49,870 nt of DNA from Phaeodactylibacter sp. (GCF_022763345.1 NZ_JALEGS010000081.1:1-49870), one strand, 5' to 3'. Positions 26,101-35,955 are shown, counted from the first letter of the stretch. A program made the numbers and translations. The notes: generated by a model not told the origin, from the letters alone.

Positions 26101-26125
26101 AGGGGCAAACTAACGCATTGCACCG

Positions 26126-26836
26126 ATGGCTGTACCTCTCCACCCCTCAACCCGCTGGCTCGATGATCTCCTTGGGCTTTTCTACCCCAATCTCTGCTAT
26201 GCCTGCGACCGTAACCTGCCTTCCGGGCAATCTGACCCGATTTGTCTTACCTGCCGGTATAAACTGCCGCAAACCGACCATCACCTGCACCTGGAGAATG
26301 CGTTCACGGAGCGCCTGTGGGGGCGCCTGGAACTGCAAACAGCAGCTGCTTTTTTCCAGTTCGTTAAAGACGGGCGGGCACAGCGCCTGCTTTACCACCT
26401 CAAATACAATGGCAAGCAGGAAGTGGGGCGTTACATCGGAAAGTGGTACGGTGAAGTGCTGCGTTCAGTACCCGCTTACCAAAGTGTGGAAGCGATTGTG
26501 CCAGTCCCGCTGCACCCCAGAAAAGAAAAAATGCGTGGCTACAATCAGGCAGACTGGTTTGCCAAAGGGCTGGGGGAGTCTATGGATCGCCCGGTGGTAC
26601 AGGCACTCAGGCGGGTGGTCTTCACCCAAACGCAGACGCGCATGACGCGGGCAGAGCGGCAGGTGAATGTCCGTCAGGCCTTTGAACCAGTCGCCGGGGT
26701 TGACCTCAGCGGCAGGCACGTGCTGCTGGTTGATGATGTAGTGACCACCGGTGCTACGCTTGAAGCCTGCGGCGCTGAGCTCTTGCGGTATTCCAATCTG
26801 AAGTTGAGCATGGCAGCCATCGCCATCGCCGATTGA
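26126..26836 (+). CDS. comF: ComF family phosphoribosyltransferase-like protein
   Basis: The 236-residue protein has the two-part ComF layout. An N-terminal zinc-ribbon has CYACDR and CLTCRYKLP cysteine pairs. A PRTase-type domain follows with VPVPLHPRKEKMRGYNQADW and the PRPP-binding loop VLLVDDVVTTGATLEACG. The signature TQTRMTRAERQVNVRQAF between these is typical. ComF is needed for natural DNA uptake in several bacteria, where it acts with the inner-membrane channel and single-strand handling proteins. Its role in this lineage is assumed. No other competence gene is adjacent. Confidence 0.92.
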   Translation: MAVPLHPSTRWLDDLLGLFYPNLCYACDRNLPSGQSDPICLTCRYKLPQTDHHLHLENAFTERLWGRLELQTAAAFFQFVKDGRAQRLLYHLKYNGKQEVGRYIGKWYGEVLRSVPAYQSVEAIVPVPLHPRKEKMRGYNQADWFAKGLGESMDRPVVQALRRVVFTQTQTRMTRAERQVNVRQAFEPVAGVDLSGRHVLLVDDVVTTGATLEACGAELLRYSNLKLSMAAIAIAD

Positions 26837-26842
26837 TTCAGT

Positions 26843-28009
26843 CTATGGTTGCGCTTTTACCGATAGGGAAATGGGCTGCTTCGAGCCGTTTTTGAAAACC
26901 TGCATTTGCTCAGGTGCCCCAAACTGCGCCTGAACACTCGACAAATAAGCACAATAATCATTATACCAGCCGGGAGAGGCCCGGCGGTCGATTTGGTCAA
27001 TCACATCGCCCATGCGCAAGCCCGCTTCCCAGGCCGGGCTACCCACTACGATAAACCCTACTGTAAGGTCACTTTTCGGGGTGAAATGGGGCATCCATCC
27101 TAACCGCGGCAGAGCGTAAGCCGGTGTTGGAGCCGTTGCCCGTGGAGAAAGCTGAATGGTAGCTTCTTCAAAGTTGAGGGTGAGATTGTAGTGCGCCCAC
27201 AGGGCATTGCCAATCTGATTCTGCCGGCCGGACTGTACCTTAAGCGTTCCCTGAAAATTCAGCCCGCCCACCTGCAAATCGGCATTTTCAAATACAACAG
27301 CCGTGTCAATACCTGAGGCGAAGCGGTCGACCACCGCCCGGTCGTAGACCATAGTGCCTGTATCAGGCAGTTGTTTTCTGCTAATCCGTACTGGGCCGCT
27401 ATGCCCAATACTGGCTACCGCTTTGGCTTTGCCCATTGCTGCTGAGGTCATTTTTACTTCCGGCTGCCCGTAGGGCGTGGTTTTGAAGGTTAGGGTGTGC
27501 GTGGCTGAGGTAGAGGCAGTGGGCGTTGCCAGGTCAGAAAAAATAAGGAGCTGTTGGTCGAAGTCGATGTGCCAGTTGCAGTGCCGGATAATATTGGCAC
27601 CAATAACGCCCGCCTCCGCGATGCATTTGGGGGCAGCATAGCCGTCGTAATTCACAATCTCGACGGGCACGGTAGGGAAGGTGATACCGCTAAGATGGAA
27701 AGCGTCGAGCGTGGTGACCGCCCCTGCCTGAATGCTGTTGGGCAGCCCCAGGTATTCCCGGGTGGCTTGTGAAATCGTACTGACGGCAGCACCGCTGTCC
27801 CAGATGAAGTCAAGTGGCATGCTTTTGTCGTTCAGGCGGGCCCGCACAACGATGAAGCCTTCCCGGAATTCGAAAGGCAGGGTGTCCCGGAAGACGGAAG
27901 TGGATGGAGGCGCTGCCCGATAAATTTCGGGCGCAATAGCGGGCGAGCAAGCCTGAAAAGTGATCAATAGCGCTGCAAACAGGCTAAAAGCAAGGCAATT
28001 TCTGAACAT
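26843..28009 (-). CDS. Aspartic protease-like lipoprotein with PDZ domain
   Basis: The 388-residue protein has a signal sequence with a possible lipidation cysteine (ALLITFQAC, C21). A retropepsin-like aspartyl protease fold follows, with FIWDSGAAVSTIS (D71) and later AGVIGANIIRHCNWHIDF, where the second half usually has a hydrophobic-hydrophobic-G motif. A PDZ domain occupies the C-terminal about 90 residues (GFIVVGSPAWEAGLRMGDVI). The DSG variant of the usual DTG is known in active members. It is probably anchored to the cell envelope. The convergent comF gene ends 6 bp away. Confidence 0.82.
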   Translation of the reverse strand: MFRNCLAFSLFAALLITFQACSPAIAPEIYRAAPPSTSVFRDTLPFEFREGFIVVRARLNDKSMPLDFIWDSGAAVSTISQATREYLGLPNSIQAGAVTTLDAFHLSGITFPTVPVEIVNYDGYAAPKCIAEAGVIGANIIRHCNWHIDFDQQLLIFSDLATPTASTSATHTLTFKTTPYGQPEVKMTSAAMGKAKAVASIGHSGPVRISRKQLPDTGTMVYDRAVVDRFASGIDTAVVFENADLQVGGLNFQGTLKVQSGRQNQIGNALWAHYNLTLNFEEATIQLSPRATAPTPAYALPRLGWMPHFTPKSDLTVGFIVVGSPAWEAGLRMGDVIDQIDRRASPGWYNDYCAYLSSVQAQFGAPEQMQVFKNGSKQPISLSVKAQP

Positions 28010-28047
28010 GAGATTAATGGGATTAATTTGGCCCCAAAATACACATT

Positions 28048-29649
28048 TTAACCACCTTCTTCATAAAGCTTTAGCAGCTGATGCAAATCTGCCAGCGTAT
28101 TGGCTTCCTTCAGGGGTTTGTCCTTGCGCCAGCGGGAAATGCGGGGGAAACGAAGGGCAACGCCAGACTTGTGCCGGGAGGATTTTCGGATGCCTTCAAA
28201 GGCAATCTCAAATACATGGGCCGGCTCCACACTGCGCACCGGGCCAAACCGGTCGATGGTGTTGCGCCGCACCCAGGACGTAATTTCCCGGAATTCCTTG
28301 TCGGTCAGCCCGGAATAGGCTTTGGTAAACGGTACCAACTGCTTGTCATCCCAAACTGCGAAGGTAAAGTCGGTGTATAAATTGGCTCGCCGCCCGTGAC
28401 CACGTTGGGCATAGATCATCACAGCGTCGATGGTCAGTGGGTCTACCTTCCATTTCCACCAGTCCCCCTTCTTACGGCCGGAGCGGTAGGGGCTGCCTTT
28501 GTGTTTGAGCATGAGGCCTTCGCTATGATACTGCCGGGCATTTTGCCGTTCGGGCTCCAACTCCTGCCAGGTGGAAAAATTGACGCGTTCGGATAGCATT
28601 AGGATGCCATCCGTCTCCGTTTGCTCCAGCAATTGTTCGAGGAGTGCCCGGCGCTCTTCCATCGGGCGCTCCCTGATGTCCTGTCCTTCCCACTCCAGCA
28701 AGTCGTAGGCTACCAATACCACCGGCGCTTTTTCCAGAATTTTTTTGGTAACATTTTTACGCCCGATCCGGGTTTGCAAATCATTGAATGTCAGAGGTTG
28801 CCCATCTTTGTAAGGTAGGATTTCCCCATCGATAACCGTCCCATCAGGCAGGATTTCGGCAAGGGGGTGGTACTCCGGGAATTTGTCTGTTACCAATTCT
28901 TCGCCTCTCGACCAGACGAAAAGTTCCCCTTTTCTGACGATGAGCTGCCCGCGGATGCCATCCCATTTGCGCTCAGCGATCCAATCTTCCGGCAGGCCGA
29001 GGTCGTCCGGGCTGTCTTCCAGGGCATAAGCCAGGTAGAAAGGGTAGGGCTTGGAAACGTCCTCCAGCGGGTCTTTGGTAAGGATGAGGTCTTCAAAGGT
29101 GGTCTTGTTGGGTGTCCAATCGCCCATGATGCGGTGGGCGAGGGTGTTCTCATCAATTGCTGTGGATTGGGCGAGCGCCCGGACCATCAGCTTTTGGGAT
29201 ACCCCAATGCGGAACCCGCCCATAATGAGTTTATTGAAGACCAGGCGCTCGGTATAGTCCATTTGCATCCAGGCATCGGTGACGCGTTGCTTTTTCTCGC
29301 CTTCCTCCAGCTTGTCCAGCGCCTTGATGTACTCAATCCAGTAGGTGAGGCCCGCTTCGTTGCTCCTGTGCGCTTTGGGCAGGGTCAGGGCAATGGCTTC
29401 GCTCAGGTCACCCACCACATGGTAGGACTCTTCAAACAGCCAAAGCGGAATCCCGGCGAGTTCGGCAGCCCAGTGCCGCAAGAGGGTTGTATTCACCGTA
29501 CGCTTGGGGCGGCGGTGGGATAGGATGGCCACGGTCCAGAGCCGGTCCTCATCATTGGCCTGATCGAAAAAGCGGGCCAGTTCAGCGACTTTGGTGTTGG
29601 TCTTGGTGGTTTGGTCCAGCCGGGTATAGAGGTTGGCAAATGCTCTCAT
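28048..29649 (-). CDS. ATP-dependent DNA ligase
   Basis: This 533-residue ligase joins nicked DNA using ATP. The adenylation motif is ERKWDGIRGQL, with Lys 228 as the nucleotide acceptor. Further ligase motifs are visible as VIDGEILPYKDGQPLTF, LVAYDLLEWEGQDI, EGLMLKHKGSPYRSGRK and WWKWKVDPLTIDAVMIY. A C-terminal OB domain follows. The N-terminal 200 residues are helical DNA-binding. It overlaps the upstream exonuclease gene by 4 bp (ATGA), so the two are translationally coupled. In other bacteria the same pair occurs with a large helicase and a metallophosphoesterase as a ligase-associated DNA damage response set; those two are not in this window. Confidence 0.92.
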   Translation of the reverse strand: MRAFANLYTRLDQTTKTNTKVAELARFFDQANDEDRLWTVAILSHRRPKRTVNTTLLRHWAAELAGIPLWLFEESYHVVGDLSEAIALTLPKAHRSNEAGLTYWIEYIKALDKLEEGEKKQRVTDAWMQMDYTERLVFNKLIMGGFRIGVSQKLMVRALAQSTAIDENTLAHRIMGDWTPNKTTFEDLILTKDPLEDVSKPYPFYLAYALEDSPDDLGLPEDWIAERKWDGIRGQLIVRKGELFVWSRGEELVTDKFPEYHPLAEILPDGTVIDGEILPYKDGQPLTFNDLQTRIGRKNVTKKILEKAPVVLVAYDLLEWEGQDIRERPMEERRALLEQLLEQTETDGILMLSERVNFSTWQELEPERQNARQYHSEGLMLKHKGSPYRSGRKKGDWWKWKVDPLTIDAVMIYAQRGHGRRANLYTDFTFAVWDDKQLVPFTKAYSGLTDKEFREITSWVRRNTIDRFGPVRSVEPAHVFEIAFEGIRKSSRHKSGVALRFPRISRWRKDKPLKEANTLADLHQLLKLYEEGG

Positions 29650-30677
29650 GCGTCCTTTTCGTTTTCCGTGTCCTCACCATCGTCTTTATCCAGGGATTCG
29701 CCCTCGTATTCAGTTTCGGCTTCCCAGGCATCCAACCCGCACTCTTCCCGCAGCCAGCGGGCGAAAAGGTTGGTGTAGCCGTGTGTTACCGCCACCCGTT
29801 CTGCTCCGGTAGCTTTGATGGCTTCATTGAGCTCATTCCAGTCGGCATGGTCGGAGAGGACAAAGCCCCGGTCGGCAGCCCTTCGCCGGCGGGTGCCCCG
29901 CAGTGCCATCCAGCCAGAGGCGATGCCTACCGACGCGGACTTAAACCGCCGCATCCAGTTGGAGCCAGTGGCAGAGGGGGTGGCCAGTACCAGGCTGCCT
30001 TCGAAGTCTTTCGATTTGTACTGTTGGGTGATGCGTTGGGTTTCGGGCAGTTTGAGGCCTTGTTTGCGCATGACCTGCGTGGTTTTCTCAATAGCGCCGT
30101 GCGTGAAGATGGGCCCGATTTCGGCATTAACACCATGCAGTAACCGTTGTGCTTTCCCAAGGGCATAAGCTGCCAGCACACTGACCTTCCCTTGTTCCCG
30201 GTTTTGCCGCCACCAGTCATTGATCTCCGCAAAAACAGTGTCTTGCGGTTTCCAGCGATAAACCGGCAGCCCGAAGGTGGACTCCGTGATAAAAGTATGG
30301 CAGCGGACCGGCTCGAAGGGCTCGGATAAGCCATCAGGCACTACCTTGTAATCGCCGGATGCGACCCAGACCTCTCCTTTGTATTCTACCCGAATTTGCG
30401 CCGAGCCGACGATGTGCCCCGCCGGATGGAAGGAGAACTTCACCCCGTTGATGGTCGTTGGCTCTCCGAACTGCACCGTAGAAAGGTTGATATGGCCAAG
30501 CCGGTACCGTATAACCGGTGCTGCAGCTTCGGTACAAAGGTAATGCTGATGCCCCCAGCGGGAGTGATCGGCATGCCCATGGGTGATCAATGCCTTACTG
30601 ACCGGGCGCCAGGGATCGATATACACATCCGCGGGTGGGCAGTAGATGCCTTTATTGGTAAATTCGAGTAATGCCAT
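29646..30677 (-). CDS. Ligase-associated DNA exonuclease (metallo-beta-lactamase fold)
   Basis: The 343-residue protein carries the metal-binding HGHADH motif (residues 33-38). It has a beta-lactamase/beta-CASP-like layout resembling SNM1-type and cleavage-factor nucleases: FHPAGHIVGSAQIRVEY, WVASGDYKVV and GFVLSDHADWNELNEAI supply further ligands. It should trim DNA ends before ligation. Its stop overlaps the ligase start by 4 bp. The C-terminus is acidic (SLDKDDGEDTENEKDA). The next upstream gene on the same strand is 38 bp away. Confidence 0.88.
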   Translation of the reverse strand: MALLEFTNKGIYCPPADVYIDPWRPVSKALITHGHADHSRWGHQHYLCTEAAAPVIRYRLGHINLSTVQFGEPTTINGVKFSFHPAGHIVGSAQIRVEYKGEVWVASGDYKVVPDGLSEPFEPVRCHTFITESTFGLPVYRWKPQDTVFAEINDWWRQNREQGKVSVLAAYALGKAQRLLHGVNAEIGPIFTHGAIEKTTQVMRKQGLKLPETQRITQQYKSKDFEGSLVLATPSATGSNWMRRFKSASVGIASGWMALRGTRRRRAADRGFVLSDHADWNELNEAIKATGAERVAVTHGYTNLFARWLREECGLDAWEAETEYEGESLDKDDGEDTENEKDA

Positions 30678-30715
30678 AGCGAGGTTCGGTTGCAGTTCTA
30701 CAACACCATTATCGC

Positions 30716-31093
30716 CTAGGAGTTTTGAGTGCGCTCCAACGCAGGCCGGGTTTGCGAAGCATCGTAGATGATTTTGAGCTCCGCAATTTTTCCAGCTTCG
30801 TTGAATCGGAAAATATCTACGCAGTCGAAGGTGACCTCTTCACCGTTAGCAAGGGTCCAGTGGTAAAGGAAATTGACAGCAGCATGTTGGGGGCTATGGG
30901 ACTGGAAAATTTGCAGGAGTTCGATATGGGATGCAGCACTATCCTCCAGCAGGGCAGGGTAGAAAACGCGGGCCGGTTGTTGCCCGTAGAGGGGAGAATG
31001 TATGATGGCTTTCGGAGCAAACAAAGCCATAAGTTGTTCTAAGTCTCCCCGGGAGAGCGCATCAAGGTAAGCACGGATGGCAGTATCCTGCAT
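30716..31093 (-). CDS. SnoaL/NTF2-like protein
   Basis: From ATG 31093 the product is 125 residues with the small cone-shaped NTF2/SnoaL fold pattern. It has an N-terminal helix pair (YLDALSRGDLEQLMALFAPKAIIHSP), then beta strands (VNFLYHWTLANGEEVTFDC and FNEAGKIAELKIIYD). An upstream in-frame start exists at 31195 but lies inside the histidine kinase gene. The 2-bp gap after the kinase stop indicates coupling. Such domains bind small hydrophobic ligands or act as polyketide-cyclase-like enzymes. Here it might be a ligand-binding partner of the sensor kinase, which is inference from position. Confidence 0.78.
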   Translation of the reverse strand: MQDTAIRAYLDALSRGDLEQLMALFAPKAIIHSPLYGQQPARVFYPALLEDSAASHIELLQIFQSHSPQHAAVNFLYHWTLANGEEVTFDCVDIFRFNEAGKIAELKIIYDASQTRPALERTQNS

Positions 31094-31095
31094 GA

Positions 31096-34000
31096 TTAAA
31101 AGTTTTTGTGCAGCGTGAAAATAAAGGTCGCCCCTTCTCCTGGTTTGGATTCCACCCAGATATCTCCACCGTGCTGTTCGACTACCCGCTTGCAAAGTGC
31201 CAGGCCGATGCCGGAACCAGGGTATATTTTTTTGCTGTGCAGCCGCCGGAAGAGCTGGAAAATCTGGCCGTGGTGTTCTTCATCGATTCCAATGCCATTG
31301 TCACTCACCGAAAATTTCCAGAAATCCTCAAGGTCTTCCACAAGGAGGGTAACCGTTGGTTGTATTCCTTTTTGCTGGAACTTAATGCCGTTGGAAATGA
31401 GGTTTTGGAATAGCTGGCTCAGTTTTGTAGGGTTGCCATTCAGGACCGGCAGAGGCTCCGGGATGATAACCTCCGCATTTTTATCTTTGATAAGCCCACT
31501 GATGGATTGTTTTACGACTATTAGAAGCTCATTCAGGTCCACCGTTTCAAAGCCAGGGTCATCACTATTGGTGAATCGCGCAAACTCCAGCAAATCTTCG
31601 ATCAGCTTGTTCATATGAATAGCACTCTTGCTGATGAAGTCCAGATAAGAGTTGGCATCCTCATCAAGTTGATCTTCGTACCGGCGCTTCAGGAGTTGAG
31701 AAAAGCTGTTCATGGTACGTACCGGTTCCCGCAGGTCATGGGAAACAGTGTGGGCAAAGTTTTCCAGCTGTAGATTGCTGTTGACATAGCGGGTCAGCTT
31801 TTCATTGTTGTGGTCGAGCTCCCGCAGTTTATTTTGCAATGCCTGCTGAGCAATTTTGAGCTCGGTCACATCGCGGATCACCACGATGGCTTCTGATTGG
31901 TTGATACTGTTGACCCGGGCTTCAAAAAAGCGCATGCCTTCACTGGATGGGAGAGGGTATTCAAAGGTTTCCACGTCTCCTTTTTCAAGTGCTTTTTTCA
32001 AATTGATTTTTAAAGCCTGAGCAATATGAGGCGGGAGGACCTCGTCTATTTTTTTATTTAGGAATTGTTCGGGGGGCAGTATCAGTTTTGGGGCATCGCC
32101 CTTTGGTGCAAAGAAACTGACAAACCTTTGATCTTTGTCAATCCGGAATTTCAGGTCAGGCAGGGCATCAAGGATGGCGCGTTTGAGATCTTCGCTTTCC
32201 TGCAGCGCCTGCTGAGCTTCCATCCTGCTCGTGATGTCCTCAATAGAACAAATTATGCTTTCGGGCTGCCCATTAATATCTCTGATCACGCTGACGAGCA
32301 GGTTGCTCCAGATTTGACCGCCATCTTTATGTTGCAGCTGTTGTTCAAACTGATTAACGGTGGTGTCCTGTTGAAGCGTACGGACCAGTCCTTCAAAGAG
32401 TTGTCCATCAAGGCTCAGGTCATTGAGCGTTTTATGAGTAAGTTCTTGCCTGGAATAGCCGAGCAACTGAGTCGCCATTTCATTAGCTTCCTGAATGCCT
32501 CCAACCATATTACAGAATAATATGCCAAGTGGGCTGTCCTCGAACAGGGTCCGGAAGAAGGCTTCACTTTCTGTAAGGGCTCTCTCTGCCGCTTTCCGGT
32601 GGTCAATATCAATGTGGATCCCCGCTACTTTGACAGGGGTTCCGTTTTCGTCCCGGCTCATCACCCTGCCTTTATCATGGACCCATTTCCAATTGCCGTC
32701 CTTTGTGCGCAGTCGGATCTCAACCTCAAACAGCTCCGTTTTACCTTCGAGCTGATCTTTAAGCGCCTCTTCAAGCAAAGGTGCATCTTCAGGATGGATG
32801 AGGTCGAAGAAAGTCTTGGAAACGGGTGCGATCTCTTCAGGCTTAAAGCCCAGCATTCCACCCCAATGCCGGTTGTAGAAGACTTCGTCTGTTTGGTAAC
32901 TCCATTCCCAAAGGCCTAGTTTGGCCGCATTGAGGATGAGTTCGGTACGCTGCTGGCTTTCTGTAAGGGCTAGTTCAGTAGATTTGAGCTCAGAAATGTC
33001 AACCGTAACGCCGGTCGCATGGGTGGCTTGTCCGTTTTCATCTCGACTTGTCACCTTGCCTGTGTCATAGACCCAATGATACTGGCCTGTAGCATCCTGA
33101 ATGCGATAGTCGAGCCGGAAGTTATCCGATGCTCCGGTTTGGATATGAAAGCTCTCCTGCAAACGGGGCACGTCTTCCGGGTGAAGGTATTTCACCCAGT
33201 CTTCATAACGGTCTGTAAGGACTTCGGGTGAATGGCCGAGGTGCTTAAACATCAGTGCATTATTGGAAACCTTCTGCTCGGGGATATCCCATTCCCATAT
33301 CCCAATCCGGGAACCTTCGATCGCAAGGTTCAGCTTTTCCTGGCTTTGCTGAAGCTCCAGCTCAGTCTGTTTACGCTGATTGACATCAATAAGAAGGCCG
33401 GCGTAGTATTTTTTGCCTTCCAGGACATAAAGTTCTCCACGGGCGAAGACCCAATTATAGGCACCCTGTTTTGTCCTTAGCCTGAGCTCTACTTCGAACC
33501 TTTCCCCCAGCTCAATTTTTTGCATGGCATGGTTAAAACGCGGCTCTTTGTCATCAGGGTGTACTAACTCAAAGGCACTGGTTAATGTGAGTTTAAATTC
33601 CTCGGTTTTGAAACCAAGGATCTTGAAAAAGGTGGAGGAAATCTTTACATCCTCTGTTTCAAGGTCTAATTCCCAAAACGATACCAGGGCACTCTCAGAA
33701 ACCATATCAAGGAGCTCTTGCTGAGCTTTGAGTTGCATCATGGCATCCTTCTGAGAGCTGATATCTACAAAAATACCACTGCCCTGCACGGGGTACCCTT
33801 CTTCATTCCAGGTCAAGGCCCGTCCACGGTTAAGGACCCATTTATAATGGCCACCCTTTGCACGCAAACGCATTTCATGCTCAAATACCTGAGGGTTATT
33901 CTTCAGTTCAAGGTGTTTGGTGGCCTTAGCGATGAAGGGAGGCAGGTCATCCGGATGGACCAGATTATTGAATTCTCTTGGGTTGGTCGGCGTTTCGGAG

Positions 34001-35439
34001 TGGTCGTAGCCCAGGAGCTGCCAGAAGTAGTCGTTGAAGCGGGCTATCTTCCGGGGGAGGTCCCAATACCAAGTGGCTACCTTCGCTCCTTCAAGGATGA
34101 AGTTGAGTTCTTCCCGTTGTTCGCGGAGGGAGAGTTCCATCTGTTTACGTGCCGTGATATCTGTTTGCCCGCCCCATATGCCTACCATGTGCTTGTCCTC
34201 AAATACACCGACCACATGGTTGTTGAACCAGCGCTCACTTCCATCAGGTGTGACCTCATGGGTTTCAAAGTCTCTAATCTTAAAGTCTTCCTTGAAGAAC
34301 TGCAGGGTGGTTGCCCGGTTTTGAGCCTCACCTTCCCCTTTGTGAAGATCCTCCACCCTTTTACCGATAAGGTCCTCCGGGCTTTCCAGGCCGTACATGG
34401 TGGCCATGGCCTTATTGCACTCTGCGATTTCAGCTGAAGCGTAGTAATACTGCATTTGTTCCTCCGGTGTGAGCCCTTCAAGCGGGACAGGCGGTTCGCA
34501 CTTCACAAAGTAAATGCCTTCTTCGGCGTGCTTGATGAAGTTGAGGTATCGTTCCCTGCTTTTGGCCTCCTGTGCTTTAATGCGCAGCCAGGGGGATACG
34601 TCAAGTGATAAGCCGAGGACGTTGTTTGTACCTTCTTCGCCCTCGCTCGTTACGGGGATTTTCAACGTTTGCAAGTGGATTTCCTGCCCCTGAGGCGTTG
34701 TGATTTTGTCTTCCGGCAGCCACATGGTCGCACCTTCATCCAGTACGCGGAGATCTTCCTGCCGGTACCGGGCCACTTCCTGCTTGTGCGGGTTGAAGTC
34801 GCTATCCGTTTTACCAATAAGCTCTTCCACTGGTACGCCGTAAATTTCGGCAACGCGCTTATTCACCAGAACAAAGCGGCCTTCACGGTCTTTGGAAAAA
34901 ACGAGCCCGGGGATATTGTCAATGATTTTCCGAAGGTAGTCACGCTGCACCTTAATCTTTTTCTCCTGAGTAAAGCGGGAGATGGCTGCGCCTAACCCTT
35001 CAAGGTAGGGAGCAATGGGCTGAAACGGATCCGGGTTTTCTGAAACTTGATAGACCGGTATGCTGGCAATGAAAAAGCCGGTAGCCTGCCCCTTTGACTG
35101 GACCGGGGCAGCGATGATGTGGTGAAGTTCAGAAGGGGAGGGGAGCGTTAAATACGAATTCGAACCCAATTCATTTTCCAGTTTGCTTAGCCAGGGCTCA
35201 GGCAATGGGTCTTCTTTTTCCTCCCATTGGGCACTATCGCACTGGTGAAAACTGGCTACCTGTGAAGGGGTAAATGGGGCTGTAGCAGGTACCCGGAGCA
35301 CCCATATGTCCTCTGCATTTACCAGAGGTGCTACTTCGGGAATCGTAGCGGTGACGCCTTGGTGCAGGGAAGAAGACTGCTGTAAGGTTAGGACTGATCT
35401 TAGGAGGGTTTGTAAGACATTAGGGGCTTCAATTGACAT
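31096..35439 (-). CDS. Sensor histidine kinase with eight PAS domains
   Basis: From ATG 35439 the protein is 1447 residues; other in-frame starts (ATG 35502, TTG 35514) are possible. An N-terminal GAF-like region precedes eight consecutive PAS/PAC units. Each unit shows the usual opening (for example IIDNIPGLVFSKDREGRFVL, IEGSRIGIWEWDIP) and closing VDIS or DITxR motif, and several carry the HPDD/HPED signature. The HisKA helix has the phospho-acceptor H1234 (HTVSHDLREPVR), and the ATPase domain shows LFQNLISNGIKF, SDNGIGID and GSGIGLALCKRVVEQHGG. No membrane helix is seen, so it is cytosolic. No response regulator is adjacent, making it an orphan kinase. Its stop is 2 bp from the SnoaL-like gene. 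Confidence 0.9.
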   Translation of the reverse strand: MSIEAPNVLQTLLRSVLTLQQSSSLHQGVTATIPEVAPLVNAEDIWVLRVPATAPFTPSQVASFHQCDSAQWEEKEDPLPEPWLSKLENELGSNSYLTLPSPSELHHIIAAPVQSKGQATGFFIASIPVYQVSENPDPFQPIAPYLEGLGAAISRFTQEKKIKVQRDYLRKIIDNIPGLVFSKDREGRFVLVNKRVAEIYGVPVEELIGKTDSDFNPHKQEVARYRQEDLRVLDEGATMWLPEDKITTPQGQEIHLQTLKIPVTSEGEEGTNNVLGLSLDVSPWLRIKAQEAKSRERYLNFIKHAEEGIYFVKCEPPVPLEGLTPEEQMQYYYASAEIAECNKAMATMYGLESPEDLIGKRVEDLHKGEGEAQNRATTLQFFKEDFKIRDFETHEVTPDGSERWFNNHVVGVFEDKHMVGIWGGQTDITARKQMELSLREQREELNFILEGAKVATWYWDLPRKIARFNDYFWQLLGYDHSETPTNPREFNNLVHPDDLPPFIAKATKHLELKNNPQVFEHEMRLRAKGGHYKWVLNRGRALTWNEEGYPVQGSGIFVDISSQKDAMMQLKAQQELLDMVSESALVSFWELDLETEDVKISSTFFKILGFKTEEFKLTLTSAFELVHPDDKEPRFNHAMQKIELGERFEVELRLRTKQGAYNWVFARGELYVLEGKKYYAGLLIDVNQRKQTELELQQSQEKLNLAIEGSRIGIWEWDIPEQKVSNNALMFKHLGHSPEVLTDRYEDWVKYLHPEDVPRLQESFHIQTGASDNFRLDYRIQDATGQYHWVYDTGKVTSRDENGQATHATGVTVDISELKSTELALTESQQRTELILNAAKLGLWEWSYQTDEVFYNRHWGGMLGFKPEEIAPVSKTFFDLIHPEDAPLLEEALKDQLEGKTELFEVEIRLRTKDGNWKWVHDKGRVMSRDENGTPVKVAGIHIDIDHRKAAERALTESEAFFRTLFEDSPLGILFCNMVGGIQEANEMATQLLGYSRQELTHKTLNDLSLDGQLFEGLVRTLQQDTTVNQFEQQLQHKDGGQIWSNLLVSVIRDINGQPESIICSIEDITSRMEAQQALQESEDLKRAILDALPDLKFRIDKDQRFVSFFAPKGDAPKLILPPEQFLNKKIDEVLPPHIAQALKINLKKALEKGDVETFEYPLPSSEGMRFFEARVNSINQSEAIVVIRDVTELKIAQQALQNKLRELDHNNEKLTRYVNSNLQLENFAHTVSHDLREPVRTMNSFSQLLKRRYEDQLDEDANSYLDFISKSAIHMNKLIEDLLEFARFTNSDDPGFETVDLNELLIVVKQSISGLIKDKNAEVIIPEPLPVLNGNPTKLSQLFQNLISNGIKFQQKGIQPTVTLLVEDLEDFWKFSVSDNGIGIDEEHHGQIFQLFRRLHSKKIYPGSGIGLALCKRVVEQHGGDIWVESKPGEGATFIFTLHKNF

Positions 35440-35530
35440 TTTTGTGCATTGACTTGGGACTTGTGAATGTTGTAATTTACTCTTTTTTGCGGACAGATGC
35501 ATTTTAATGAGCAAAAATCAAATACGATCG

Positions 35531-35893
35531 TTATGTCCAGCCTTTACGGCCTCTGATGAGGTAGCCGCCAAACATTAGGGCGCAGAACATCAGCCCAAGA
35601 AATTCCCGGGTCAGCTCAATATGGGGCTGTTCGGTCTTCATTTCTTCTGTGATGGAGGGGGCGCCCATCGAAACCCAGTCCAGGAAAGCGGGGAATAATT
35701 GTATGCCCCAGAAGACAATGACCACAAGCCCCGCAATAGCCAGCCACCGAAAGGGTTGCCGGAAAAAGGCAAGCAGGGCTACGGCACTGACACTCAGGTA
35801 AAGCGCAATCCAGCCCCAGGGGTCCGGGTCGTTAAGTTGGAAATAGGCAAATAACGCGAATAAAGCGGCTGCGATCAAATGGCCATATTTCAT
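35531..35893 (-). CDS. TMEM220-like small membrane protein
   Basis: From ATG 35893 the product is 120 residues. An upstream start at 36040 would run into the divergent protease gene and add a non-hydrophobic extension. Four hydrophobic segments are visible, beginning with HLIAAALFALFAYFQLNDPD. The QLNDPDPWGWIALY motif matches the TMEM220 family. Function of the family is unknown. It lies 62 bp from the divergent metalloprotease gene, so the short gap must hold both promoters. Confidence 0.75.
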   Translation of the reverse strand: MKYGHLIAAALFALFAYFQLNDPDPWGWIALYLSVSAVALLAFFRQPFRWLAIAGLVVIVFWGIQLFPAFLDWVSMGAPSITEEMKTEQPHIELTREFLGLMFCALMFGGYLIRGRKGWT

Positions 35894-35955
35894 ATCAGGG
35901 GACTTTGGTTCTCCGTCAAGTTCTGAAATTTTCTCTACTTTTAAGAAAAAAGGCG

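Noticed and set aside
33718..34437. 239-codon plus-strand frame inside the histidine kinase
   Set aside because: Antisense to repeated PAS units, which produce repeated open shadows.
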